Below are positions 39,281 through 47,911 of a stretch of 48,395 nt of DNA, piece by piece. Position 1 is the stretch's first letter, and each line of letters begins with the position of its first letter. Under the pieces are notes generated by a model. The model had not been told where the DNA came from. It ran no database searches and worked only from the letters and a program-made list of their open reading frames with translations. This stretch comes from a virus, in IMG/VR virus record IMGVR_UViG_3300027971_000071, positions 1-48,395 of that record. One strand, given 5' to 3'. Both the position numbers and the translations under genes were made by a program.

Positions 39281-40639
39281 ATGATTAATATGTTGAATTT
39301 CCGGGATCTTTACGAATCCCGTCGTCGTGAAAGTAATGGTGCGTTTCGTTTCACTAACGAAATTCGCCATTTCCTTGGCTTGTGCGATGAGCACGGCAAC
39401 AACTACAAAGACCGAAACGGCAATCGTCGTCTCGGCGAACGGAAGCATTTTGCGGAGGATTATTCCATCCGTGAGATGGCTGAAAGTGTTCTCGGTCATG
39501 ATGGTGTGCGAGTACTTGATCCGATCAACGGTGACGAGTATGCTCGCAACATGAAAGCCAGGACGCATATTTCTGCTGCAAACCCTGATAACAACCAAGC
39601 GTTGTTTGAATCGACTGGGTTTGGTCTTGATCCTTCGGCGTTCATCAACATCAATGCATTCTCGATCTTGACCGGCGGTCTGATCGAAGTCAAGATGCTT
39701 GAGGCCTTTAACAACCCAAGCTTTATCGGCGATAGGCTTATGCCTACGATGCCGACCAAGCTTAACGGCCAAAAGGTCATTGGGCTGAACCCAATTGGCG
39801 ACAAGTCTGCTCGTCGTCAACCTGGTCAACCACATCCTAGGGCTCAGTTTGGAGAGCGTTGGATTCAAACTCCCGAAACCAGGGAGAACGCCCTCGCCAT
39901 GGATGTTACCAAAGAGGCCGTATTCTACGACCTTACTGGTGACATTCTTAACATGGCATCCAGTATTGGGGAAGAACTTGCTTACCGCAAGGAACTTGAA
40001 ATCCTTGATACCGTAATTGGGTATAGCAACTCTTGGAACTGGAAGGGCACTGGGTACAACACCTATGTGGCTTCTGGTGGTAACACCCTCGGTTACGCTG
40101 GTAACCTTATTGGTTCCAATGCCAATCCGTTGTACGATTGGACCTCGATCCAAACTGGGTACATGGCGTTCAATCGGTTTACCGATCCGGACACCGGCAA
40201 GCGCATCATGTGTCAGCCGAACTTGATCCTTGTGTGTCCTGGCAAGTTGGCTACTGCCAACCTGATCCTTGACAGCCTTACCACTCAGTTTCGTACTGGT
40301 GGGGCGCAGTCTTCTGCGAACCCTCTGTATGTCAACAGTGGTGCTGGCAATCCTGTTTCCAACTTTGGCAATTACGGTGTTCTCACCAGTCCGCTTCTTG
40401 AGCAACAGCTTGTGAACGGTTTTAGTTTGAGCACTGCAAATGCCACGGAAAACTGGTTCATGATTGATCCTACCAAGGCCTTCAAGTACATGCAAAACTA
40501 TCCTCTCCAAATCCAACAGGCTAGCCCTCAAAGCTACAGCATGGTGGACAATGGATTGGTAGCTAGCTACTTCGGACACGAACGAGGTATTCCCTCGATT
40601 TGGTCTCCATGGCACTGCTTGAAAAATACTACTGCATAA
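39281..40639 (+). CDS. Major capsid protein
   Basis: 452 residues. FRDLYESRRRESNGAF at the start, GERWIQTPETRENALAMDVT-type N-arm/E-loop region, NASSIGEELAYRKELEILDT helix-like part, and TATENWFMIDPTKAFKYMQN near the end fit an HK97-fold capsid. Position after protease and decoration protein, and clear codon bias, agree. Two tandem hairpins follow the stop. Confidence 0.85.
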   Translation: MINMLNFRDLYESRRRESNGAFRFTNEIRHFLGLCDEHGNNYKDRNGNRRLGERKHFAEDYSIREMAESVLGHDGVRVLDPINGDEYARNMKARTHISAANPDNNQALFESTGFGLDPSAFININAFSILTGGLIEVKMLEAFNNPSFIGDRLMPTMPTKLNGQKVIGLNPIGDKSARRQPGQPHPRAQFGERWIQTPETRENALAMDVTKEAVFYDLTGDILNMASSIGEELAYRKELEILDTVIGYSNSWNWKGTGYNTYVASGGNTLGYAGNLIGSNANPLYDWTSIQTGYMAFNRFTDPDTGKRIMCQPNLILVCPGKLATANLILDSLTTQFRTGGAQSSANPLYVNSGAGNPVSNFGNYGVLTSPLLEQQLVNGFSLSTANATENWFMIDPTKAFKYMQNYPLQIQQASPQSYSMVDNGLVASYFGHERGIPSIWSPWHCLKNTTA

Positions 40640-40684
40640 CAGTAGTAAATGTCTGACCCTGGGAGGCAAGGACTTCCCAGGGTC
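40627..40684 (+). terminator. Tandem hairpins after capsid gene
   Basis: First: TACTACTG-CATAA-CAGTAGTA (40627-40647), with the stop codon in its loop. Second: GACCCTGGGA/TCCCAGGGTC (40655-40684), 10-bp stem, followed by TGTTTGT. May attenuate or stabilise the capsid mRNA. Confidence 0.55.
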
Positions 40685-40729
40685 TGTTTGTCGAAGGAAC
40701 TGGAGTATAATGAGCAAAGGAGTATTCAG

Positions 40730-40918
40730 GTGAAACAGGAAAAAATTACGATTCAAGGCAAGCCAAAAATATACCGGATTCGGTATGGGAATCTCCCTGA
40801 AGTCGAATACGAGGTTTTGTCTCCGGAAGTTGCGGTAGAATCCTATCGTGCCTACTACCATCTTTCACCTGATAGGCCATACAAATCGTACACAATAAAA
40901 GAAGTAAAAAATGGCTAG
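40730..40918 (+). CDS. Small hypothetical protein (GTG start)
   Basis: 62 residues from GTG 40730, AAGGAG seven bases upstream; the longer frame to 40649 runs through the hairpin. IYRIRYGNLPEVEYEVLSPE motif with beta character. Head-tail gene cluster. Confidence 0.55.
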   Translation: MKQEKITIQGKPKIYRIRYGNLPEVEYEVLSPEVAVESYRAYYHLSPDRPYKSYTIKEVKNG

Positions 40919-41138
40919 TTCCAGAGCATTTAGTAATGTATCGAATTCAATTGAGAACCTTTCTGCAAAGATTCTGGAGATTAGTTCAAATCCAAAACCG
41001 TCGTATGAAATTGACGGTCAGCGGGTAGAGCATACAGAGTTTTTGCGAATGCTTGTTCAGCAATTGGACGAGCTAAGGAAAATTCAAACTAAGTTACAAG
41101 GCCCTGTTATACGAATCACTCGGGGTGTTCCTTACTAG
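40911..41138 (+). CDS. Small hypothetical protein
   Basis: 75 residues, helical (SIENLSAKILEISSNPKPSY), ending in RITRGVPY. Overlaps the previous gene by 8 bases. No family is recognised. Confidence 0.55.
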   Translation: MASSRAFSNVSNSIENLSAKILEISSNPKPSYEIDGQRVEHTEFLRMLVQQLDELRKIQTKLQGPVIRITRGVPY

Positions 41139-41149
41139 GAGTCATTGAA

Positions 41150-41470
41150 ATGTTATATGGATCAATCAATTTATCGGCACTTGGTGATACTACGGTTGTT
41201 CCAGCAATCGCTGGATATCGTGTTCGTGTTTTAGGGTATGTTATTGCTGCTGCTGGTACAGTATCTGTGCAGTTTAAATCCGGGTCCAATGTTATTTCCG
41301 GCCCTATGGCTATGGTTGCTGGGTCTAATATTACTACGCATCCTAGCGCAAATACAGACCAAAGTGAAATGGGTGTAGTTCAGACTAATCCCGATGAGGC
41401 GTTTGTTATAAATCTTTCTGTTGCTGTAGCAGTTGGCGGTCATATTAATTACAAATATGTAAAAGTATAA
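41150..41470 (+). CDS. Probable minor structural protein
   Basis: 106 residues. MLYGSINLSALGDTTVVPAI and a Gly/Val-rich remainder (GYVIAAAGTVSVQFKSGSNV) resemble small beta-sandwich virion proteins, such as capsid or fibre-linked ones. ATG with GGAG upstream; overlaps the next gene by one base. Confidence 0.55.
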   Translation: MLYGSINLSALGDTTVVPAIAGYRVRVLGYVIAAAGTVSVQFKSGSNVISGPMAMVAGSNITTHPSANTDQSEMGVVQTNPDEAFVINLSVAVAVGGHINYKYVKV

Positions 41471-41934
41471 TGGAAGAAGTTGCCAGATTCTTGCTTAACA
41501 TTGCGTATGGGGGTGCTGTCACTACTCAGTTAATCGTTCCTATGGATAGACTAGAAGAACTTGGCGAACAACTTGTGCGAGGTCTTCGTCAAGAATTGGC
41601 TATTCAAGATGATTACAATCCCGATGACGACACATGGTCGCCTCATGCGCAGCCTGGGCAATATCCAAATAGGGAATATGGTGATTTGCAAGATTCTGTT
41701 TCATACCAAATAGTAAATAATGAGCTTCGAATTGGATATAAGCCAGTACCTGAAGATGTTGGCATGCACCATAAACATAATTCTAGTATGTATGGCGAAA
41801 TTTTAAAATATGAGTCTGGCTATTTAGGTCCAATTGACTTTGTAAATAGGGAAGGACGAAGCGCAATACAAAATATATTTGGAGTTAATGGGTATACTGT
41901 AGAAGAGCATCCATACAGGATGATTGAGGTATAA
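41470..41934 (+). CDS. Head-tail joining protein candidate
   Basis: 154 residues, acidic. Order after capsid and before tail tube, and the long N-terminal helix (MDRLEELGEQLVRGLRQELA), suggest an HK97-gp10-like or related tail completion role. No motif settles it. Confidence 0.5.
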   Translation: MEEVARFLLNIAYGGAVTTQLIVPMDRLEELGEQLVRGLRQELAIQDDYNPDDDTWSPHAQPGQYPNREYGDLQDSVSYQIVNNELRIGYKPVPEDVGMHHKHNSSMYGEILKYESGYLGPIDFVNREGRSAIQNIFGVNGYTVEEHPYRMIEV

Positions 41935-42275
41935 TGGCAGATTTGTTGGATATTACTGAAGATTACCTTATTTTTGACAACCTGATTACGGTTGTTTATA
42001 CTCCATTTTCTACGCCTAGAACTCCAGTAACAATTGAAAATGTAAAGCGTTATCCTGCGACTCAGGTTCCCGCATCTGTTGGTGGAACTTCAGTACCAAC
42101 GGTTGGTACTAAGTTTTGTATTTTCAAAACTGAATTAGGATATGCTCCGGAACCGAATGGAAAGATTGTTGACCAGGATACAGGACGAACTTACCGCATT
42201 CTTGGAAATGTGGAGACAAGTTGGTCCAACCGATGGGTAATCACAGGAATTATTGACGCTGGAGAAACCCTGTGA
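41934..42275 (+). CDS. Head-tail adaptor/stopper candidate
   Basis: 113 residues, beta-rich (DNLITVVYTPFSTPRTPVTI, GKIVDQDTGRTYRILGNV). Length and place fit a stopper protein. Overlaps both neighbours by one to four bases. Confidence 0.5.
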   Translation: MADLLDITEDYLIFDNLITVVYTPFSTPRTPVTIENVKRYPATQVPASVGGTSVPTVGTKFCIFKTELGYAPEPNGKIVDQDTGRTYRILGNVETSWSNRWVITGIIDAGETL

Positions 42276-42724
42276 GTGTATTGAACGATATTCTGGTTGC
42301 AGTAAAAGCCAGGTTGGATGCAGTTACTCCAGCGTTGCCTACAACGGTAGTAAGGAAGAAACTTGTCATTCTTCCTGAAGATACCCTACCCATGCTTATC
42401 ATCGGCTTGACAGAAGGTGAGCGTGTAAAAAATGAATTCTTCGGCGGAATCTATTACGAATACCCTGTTGGTGTGTGCTTGGTAGAAGCAGGAAACCGGG
42501 AGTATGTAACAGGGCGTGATACATCAATTGCGCTAAGAGAACGAATCCGAGATGCTTTGATTCTTCGGCGTAGCGGAAATCCTTTGGGTTCTGTTTCTGC
42601 TGTGTGGGACATCGATGTGGCATTAGGATCACCTCTGGTGATTCCTATTTCTGGTACTGGGTCAAACTACCAGGCATCAAATGTGAGGCTTAAAGTAACA
42701 ACATCTGAGGCAAGGCCTGCTTAG
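42272..42724 (+). CDS. Tail terminator-like protein (GTG start)
   Basis: 150 residues from a GTG overlapping the previous stop. N-terminal helix (LNDILVAVKARLDAVTPALP), then ITGLTEGER-like and ALRERIRDAL blocks seen in tail terminator proteins. Directly before tail tube proteins. Confidence 0.55.
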   Translation: MSVLNDILVAVKARLDAVTPALPTTVVRKKLVILPEDTLPMLIIGLTEGERVKNEFFGGIYYEYPVGVCLVEAGNREYVTGRDTSIALRERIRDALILRRSGNPLGSVSAVWDIDVALGSPLVIPISGTGSNYQASNVRLKVTTSEARPA

Positions 42725-42738
42725 GCCGGGAGTAAACA

Positions 42739-43125
42739 ATGCCAATTTCAGGAAAGACCGGGACTGTAACATATGTGCTTGTTCCCAATGGCGGATCTGT
42801 AAGCCTTCCAGCTAACAACTGGAAGATTGATGACACTGCCGATGCTCTTGATACCACCCACTTTCTTACTGGTGGAATGCAGGACAATGTAGACAGTATT
42901 CGCCGAGGATCGTATACGATCTCTGGCCCTATTTTGGGATCTACTGGAACTACTCCAACTGTTTTGCCTGTACCTGGTGTCGTTGCTACTGTAGCCCTTG
43001 GAGCTGGCGGAATTACTTGGGGTACAGATTATGTTCTTATTACCAAAGTTGGAACAAAGTTGTCTGTAGATGGTCACTATGAATATGAACTTTCTGGTAA
43101 GTCTACCACAATAGACGACGCATAA
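42739..43125 (+). CDS. Tail tube-type protein 1
   Basis: 128 residues. MPISGKTGTVTYVLVPNGGS, WKIDDTADALDTTHFLTGGM and GSYTISGPI follow the tail tube pattern (W-x-I-D... D-x-T-x-F). Followed by two similar genes. Confidence 0.6.
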   Translation: MPISGKTGTVTYVLVPNGGSVSLPANNWKIDDTADALDTTHFLTGGMQDNVDSIRRGSYTISGPILGSTGTTPTVLPVPGVVATVALGAGGITWGTDYVLITKVGTKLSVDGHYEYELSGKSTTIDDA

Positions 43126-43135
43126 GGAGTAATCA

Positions 43136-43522
43136 ATGGCTACAAGTCCTGGGTTTTCCGGCAAGTATGGTTCAGTACTTATCGGGTCAACTGAAATTCC
43201 AGCATACGACTGGACGCTTGATGCCGAAGTTGAGGAAATCGATGCTACCACATTTATGTCACGCAAAGGATCAGATGCCTTTGCGCAACAACAAATGCTG
43301 GGTGGTATTGGTAAATACAACATCAGTTTCAATGTAAAACCTTCAGTGCTTACCACATCAACGGGTCTTTCTGTTGGTGCGACTGTTTTGGTCACATTGA
43401 ATGTTGCCAGCGGTCTTCCCGCATATTCGGGAATGCTTCGTATTACTTCCAACAGTCGAAGTAACGACATCAAGGGAGCTACTGAGCTCTCTATTTCCGG
43501 AACGAGCTTGACCAGCGTTTAA
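43136..43522 (+). CDS. Tail tube-type protein 2
   Basis: 128 residues. GSTEIPAYDWTLDAEVEEID, ATTFMSRKG and KYNISFNVKPSV share the layout of the preceding protein (W-T-L-D-x-x, E-I-D-A-T-T-F), so the pair may be distant paralogues. Beta-rich, matches tube proteins. Confidence 0.6.
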   Translation: MATSPGFSGKYGSVLIGSTEIPAYDWTLDAEVEEIDATTFMSRKGSDAFAQQQMLGGIGKYNISFNVKPSVLTTSTGLSVGATVLVTLNVASGLPAYSGMLRITSNSRSNDIKGATELSISGTSLTSV

Positions 43523-43534
43523 GTGGGAATGTAA

Positions 43535-44101
43535 ATGCCATCTCCAAAAATGTGGTCTGGTTACTTTGGCAAAGTAATGATGGAGTACCGTGATTACCCA
43601 AAGCCATGTGGTAGTCCAATTTTTAACTCCCCAGACCCATTAGCATTTGTTGTACCTGATATTGACAATGATTTCATGACCTTCAAGGAATGGACTATTA
43701 CCTTAAGCATGACGATGCTTGAGCGAAATATGCCAACATCAAGGGGAGAAGGTTGGTACCCAACCCTTCCTTCTGGTGAAATTTCTTTGAATGGTCTTGT
43801 TCCCAAAGATGGTGTCCCAGGATTTTATTTGGGTTGTCCGTTGTTTTGGTATTTGGAATTGAAGGATGGACCGACAATTCTTGCTCGAAAAATCCCTGTA
43901 ATCGTAAGCAAAATGGATTATAATAATTCCGTAACAGGGCCTTATGGAATATCTGTTAGTGCAAAAATGGACTACTCTTTCGATGCTAGTTCCAGCGATC
44001 CGACCTATAATGGTTGGGTTGACATGCTTAACAACAAGATCAATCCTAAGACCCCGAATCTTGCCAACTATCCGTGGACATTGAAAGGAAAACTAGAGTG
44101 A
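43535..44101 (+). CDS. Tail protein, probably tube-associated
   Basis: 188 residues. MTFKEWTITLSMTMLERNMP and VSAKMDYSFDASSSDPTYNG echo tail-tube elements. It may be the main tube or a tail-tip partner. Stop overlaps the GTG of the chaperone gene (GTGA). Confidence 0.55.
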   Translation: MPSPKMWSGYFGKVMMEYRDYPKPCGSPIFNSPDPLAFVVPDIDNDFMTFKEWTITLSMTMLERNMPTSRGEGWYPTLPSGEISLNGLVPKDGVPGFYLGCPLFWYLELKDGPTILARKIPVIVSKMDYNNSVTGPYGISVSAKMDYSFDASSSDPTYNGWVDMLNNKINPKTPNLANYPWTLKGKLE

Positions 44102-44547
44102 GTAGACACAAGGGACCAAGTGCTAGTGTGCATGCCAATCTTGGCAATGCCGCTGGCCCTCAGCCGTTTATTCTTGGCGACAAGCAGATCCATTACACGC
44201 TTCTTGATCAAGCCGCCAAAGCAAAGCTGGAAGGCATTCTTAAATGCCGTGCAAGGGAAATCCTTAAGCAAGACAAAGACTTCATGTCTGATGAAGAATA
44301 CGGTGTTGCTTATGGCGTGTATCACGAAAAAGCTTTGACTGGAGCCTATACATTCGGCTCCAGGGCATTCAAGGATTGGTTTAAAACTCAAGACGGTATT
44401 GCAAATATTCTCCAGGTTTGCACCGGAGTTCCAACTGATGAGTGGGGTAAATATCTTCAAGAGAATCCCACTGAGGTTGCTGAATTGATTGGTTTGATTA
44501 TGGATATCTCCTTCCCAAACTGGCGAGCGACTCTGACGGGTCAGTAG
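44098..44547 (+). CDS. Tail assembly chaperone, zero-frame product
   Basis: 149 residues from GTG 44098 (AAAGGA eight bases upstream). Basic start, then helical (YTLLDQAAKAKLEGILKCRA). Equivalent to lambda gpG by place before tape measure and by a slippery CCCAAAC at 44514-44520. Binds and guides the tape measure during tail assembly, by analogy. Confidence 0.75.
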   Translation: MSRHKGPSASVHANLGNAAGPQPFILGDKQIHYTLLDQAAKAKLEGILKCRAREILKQDKDFMSDEEYGVAYGVYHEKALTGAYTFGSRAFKDWFKTQDGIANILQVCTGVPTDEWGKYLQENPTEVAELIGLIMDISFPNWRATLTGQ

Positions 44548-44867
44548 AGGGACCTTACAGCAGTCGCAGCAAACAGCATCACATCCTGAACATTGCTCAA
44601 ACATATGCCACGCTGACATCTGAGCCCTTTTGTCTTACCTATGACGAGATTGCAAAGCTGACAGATAGGCAAATATTTGAGCATCAGTTCAGGCCCAGGG
44701 ATGACAAAGGTAATCCCAAACCACTTCCTGCTCCTCAGCTATACAGGGAAGTGAAAGATGTACAGAAAATGAAGATGGAATACTTCATGACTGCTTCAGC
44801 GTTTGGTATGAACCCAAAAGTAATACAAGACAATTGGGATGAATACGAACGAAGAGGGTATCAATAA
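44098..44867 (+). CDS. Tail assembly chaperone, -1 frameshift fusion (GT-like)
   Basis: 256 residues if ribosomes slip -1 at CCCAAAC (44514-44520; zero-frame CCA AAC). After the slip, the frame from 44520 stays open to TAA 44865-44867. The extension has EPFCLTYDEIAKLTDRQIFE, KPLPAPQLYREVKDVQKMKM and ends DNWDEYERRGYQ. It has no start of its own, which explains why no stand-alone gene is seen between 44548 and 44866. Same logic as lambda G/GT. Confidence 0.8.
44514..44520 (+). other. Programmed -1 frameshift site CCCAAAC
   Basis: Perfect X-XXY-YYZ heptamer in the right phase (C CCA AAC). The zero frame ends 24 bases later; the -1 frame continues for 115 codons. Confidence 0.8.
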
Positions 44868-46639
44868 TGAGTGCATCCGTAACTGGAAATGATCTTGGGT
44901 CCATGGGGGCTCCATCTAATGATGGGGCCCTTGGTCCACTTCTTGAAGTTTTACGAGCTAACACAACTGCAACCGAAACCAACACTGGTGCGCTTGCAGG
45001 TGTTGAAATGTCGGTATTTGCCTTAATTCATAGTTTCAATCAAATTAGTCAGATGTTGTCTAATATCGTTACACTTAGTGCGGCTATTGGTTCGCTGCGT
45101 GTTGGCGTTGAAAGACTTACTGCTACTATTGTTGCTAATGGTGGTCCAGGTGGTGGCGGCGGTGGTGGCGGTCGTGGCCGTGGCGTTGATCTTGAAGCTT
45201 TGGAAAGAAAATGGATTGTAAAAGAATACAAAGGAAGGGCAGATTTTGCGTTAAAAACAGATAAAGATCTTGCACGAATAGAGGAAAATGCCCGAAAATT
45301 GTGGAGAAGAGGCCTTGATGAGCAAGCGGCAAAAAGGCAAGCCGAAGAACAAGAATTGGCAGAGCTTGAGCGAAAATGGATTGTAAGAGAATATAACGAA
45401 AGGCTTGACTGGAATAAAAAGCAAGGAAAAGAAATAGAGAAGTTAGAAGAAAAATGGCTTGCTAGGGAATTCAATGATCGTAGGAAAGCGCAACAGACTG
45501 CTGCCAAAAGTCCCGGTGCTGGAACAGTTTTAGGTCAGGGCATAGGTGCTTTGCTTGGAGGCCTAATAGGAAAAGGCCCTGGTGCCATGATTGGTAGCCA
45601 GATAGGTGGAACCATTGGTGGAAGTATGGGTGGTGGTGGTTCGTCTTCAGGAGGCGGCGGTGGTGGAGGCGGGGGCGGGGGCGGACCAATCGGTAATGCG
45701 CTAGGGATGATGGGTCCCTTTGGGAAAGCGATGGGAATTGCAGGAGCAGTAGTTATGGGTGCTACTGCTGCATTCAATAAGCTTCACTCAGCGGTTTCAG
45801 CATTAGCCAAATCGGCAATGCTTTATGCTCCTGGTATTGCTATTGCAATGGAAAGGGCATTGAAGGACTTGGATGCGGTCGTTGGTGCATACTCTGCCAA
45901 GGCAGGCCAAGCCATGATTCCATTGGTTCGAGTAATCGCTGATTACTTGTTCCCAGCGATGCAGGCTCTTGGTGATGCGGTTGCATTAGTGATCAAGACT
46001 TTTACTCCATTAGTTGAAACAATAATGATGATACTAATGCCAGTCGTAACAGGACTTGCTAATATATTTTCATTTTTGTGGAAATTGCTTTCGCCAATAG
46101 TCGATGTTCTTATAGCGGCGTTTAATGCTGTCGCTGTAATCTTCACATTTTTGGTTGGAGTAATAAATGGTGCTGTAGATGCTTTGTCTGCATTTTTTGC
46201 GCCATTATTTGTAGTATTTGACCTGTTTACTTCTTTACTTATACAAGCCGGAGATGGGTTGAAACAGCTTCTTATCTCCATGACCAGTTGGATTCCATTT
46301 ATAGGAAAAGCGGTACAAGAAGCTCTTAAGCCAAATTCTACTCAAGGAATTGCTGCGGCTTCTACTGCAAAATACAGTAATGCACAATCTATTGGGGACA
46401 CTGCTGCTCAAAACGCATTTATTGCAACCAGCGGAAGATATGACCCAAAAGACGAGTTTGCACGACAAATGATTGAGAACGACATTCCAAACAAATGGGC
46501 CAAAGAACTTGAGGCAAAGGGCAAGCCGCCAGGAGTTCCTGTACGCCAGAATGATGGTGCGGTCGTTGCTGCAAATAATGTTGAAAAGCCAATGCCAATA
46601 CATGGTGGAAATAATAGACCTATACGAATGGGGATGTAA
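44867..46639 (+). CDS. Tape measure protein
   Basis: 590 residues. Long helical protein with Gly-rich linkers (a run of Gly near residues 94-102 and 264-277), hydrophobic segments near residues 385-455, and coiled-coil repeats: LERKWIVKEYKGRADF, LERKWIVREYNERLDW and LEEKWLAREFNDRRKA. Length sets tail length; at about 1.5 Angstrom per residue this gives roughly 90 nm, as a family rule. ATG overlaps the chaperone stop (TAATG). Confidence 0.85.
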   Translation: MSASVTGNDLGSMGAPSNDGALGPLLEVLRANTTATETNTGALAGVEMSVFALIHSFNQISQMLSNIVTLSAAIGSLRVGVERLTATIVANGGPGGGGGGGGRGRGVDLEALERKWIVKEYKGRADFALKTDKDLARIEENARKLWRRGLDEQAAKRQAEEQELAELERKWIVREYNERLDWNKKQGKEIEKLEEKWLAREFNDRRKAQQTAAKSPGAGTVLGQGIGALLGGLIGKGPGAMIGSQIGGTIGGSMGGGGSSSGGGGGGGGGGGGPIGNALGMMGPFGKAMGIAGAVVMGATAAFNKLHSAVSALAKSAMLYAPGIAIAMERALKDLDAVVGAYSAKAGQAMIPLVRVIADYLFPAMQALGDAVALVIKTFTPLVETIMMILMPVVTGLANIFSFLWKLLSPIVDVLIAAFNAVAVIFTFLVGVINGAVDALSAFFAPLFVVFDLFTSLLIQAGDGLKQLLISMTSWIPFIGKAVQEALKPNSTQGIAAASTAKYSNAQSIGDTAAQNAFIATSGRYDPKDEFARQMIENDIPNKWAKELEAKGKPPGVPVRQNDGAVVAANNVEKPMPIHGGNNRPIRMGM

Positions 46640-46641
46640 GT

Positions 46642-47877
46642 ATGTTGCAACTTAAACAGCTTTCTTATCAAGAACTACAGCAGCTACTTCCACCATTTGG
46701 CGCAAAATCTGTTGATTCCATTTCAGTTTCAAATATTGACTCAAAAGGAACTCTGACTTTACATTGCGCTGCGGATGTATTGCCAAGTCTGATCTATACT
46801 TTGATCGGAGATACCCAGGGAGGATACCCGAAAGGATCCGCAGACTTTGGAAAGATGAAGCGTATCCTTCCCCTTGCTCATCCATATTTTCCTTGGTTGT
46901 ACTGTACTTCTGTTACAGATATTACTGGAAATGCATATGTAAATAGTGTGCCTTTCGAGTCTATTGATAATTTTGGAAAAGAAGTAACAGCAAGAGATTT
47001 GGCACAATCAACAGCACCATACTGGAACATGTACCGTGAGTATGTAGTAAGAGCGGAGTTTTCCCAGCGTCCATATTCTGTAGTAAATGATAATGAAATA
47101 ACAGATGGCGCAGTAGATGTTGATTTTTACAGTTCAAAAAATACAAGTGATACTCCGGATGTTGCAGGTATTCCTGTATACGATGAGTGGAATAGGTTCT
47201 GTACAGTTGAGTACGACATTGAAGGACAGTTCTTGTCAGCAGAACAAGGACAATTTCAGATGTTGTCAAAAACCACTTTTGTTCAAAATCAACCAACACC
47301 GTTAAAAGGAAACATCAGGCAGTTCAGACCAGGATCTACAATAACTTACAAGTGGTACGGTGTTCCTTATGAGTGGCTTACCGGTCCTGATGTTCAACTT
47401 GCTGGAATGCCTCCAAAAGGTTTTTCTGTTTTAGATTTGGCTCAAGGAACTGTCAACCAGTACAACTTTGATGGGTGGCCTGAAGGAACACTGTTGTACA
47501 CAGGTGCAAAGGTTTCAAATATATACAACAGACCTTACCCACAAATAGCAAAAAATATAATATCTCCAAAAAGATTGTGTGATTTGGAATTGAAATTTAC
47601 TTATAGGGATCCACGAAGAAGGGCAGAAGACGAAAATCCAGTATCAGGATTAAAGCAGTATGGATCGTATGTTCCCCGAGGGAATAATACTGTTCCTAAT
47701 GCCAGGGATGGTTACAATTATCCTGTCGTATACTCAAATCCAAATAATGTGTATAAGGACAGGCCGAAAATAAGTAAAACAGATGGCGGACAAGGAATCT
47801 ACCCTTCTTTTCCACATGAATTTTTATTTCAAGATCCGGCTTACATATACAACTGGATCGGTGGAGTCCTTACTTAA
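46642..47877 (+). CDS. Tail-tip / distal tail protein candidate
   Basis: 411 residues, aromatic and beta-rich (GYPKGSADFGKMKRILPLAH, YKWYGVPYEWLTGPDVQLAG). No family recognised; immediately after tape measure and before fibres, the place of distal tail proteins. Confidence 0.6.
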   Translation: MLQLKQLSYQELQQLLPPFGAKSVDSISVSNIDSKGTLTLHCAADVLPSLIYTLIGDTQGGYPKGSADFGKMKRILPLAHPYFPWLYCTSVTDITGNAYVNSVPFESIDNFGKEVTARDLAQSTAPYWNMYREYVVRAEFSQRPYSVVNDNEITDGAVDVDFYSSKNTSDTPDVAGIPVYDEWNRFCTVEYDIEGQFLSAEQGQFQMLSKTTFVQNQPTPLKGNIRQFRPGSTITYKWYGVPYEWLTGPDVQLAGMPPKGFSVLDLAQGTVNQYNFDGWPEGTLLYTGAKVSNIYNRPYPQIAKNIISPKRLCDLELKFTYRDPRRRAEDENPVSGLKQYGSYVPRGNNTVPNARDGYNYPVVYSNPNNVYKDRPKISKTDGGQGIYPSFPHEFLFQDPAYIYNWIGGVLT

Positions 47878-47911
47878 TAGCCTATAGTGAATAAGTATCG
47901 AGGAATCATAA

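Noticed and set aside
40649-40729. ATG start at 40649 for the small gene after the capsid
   Set aside because: The extension runs through a 10-bp hairpin; GTG 40730 has AAGGAG at seven bases.
39257-40861. 534-codon open frame on the minus strand across the capsid gene
   Set aside because: It is fully antisense to the well-supported major capsid gene, whose biased codon use keeps the opposite frame open. Residues (Arg/His/Val-rich, no fold) do not look real.
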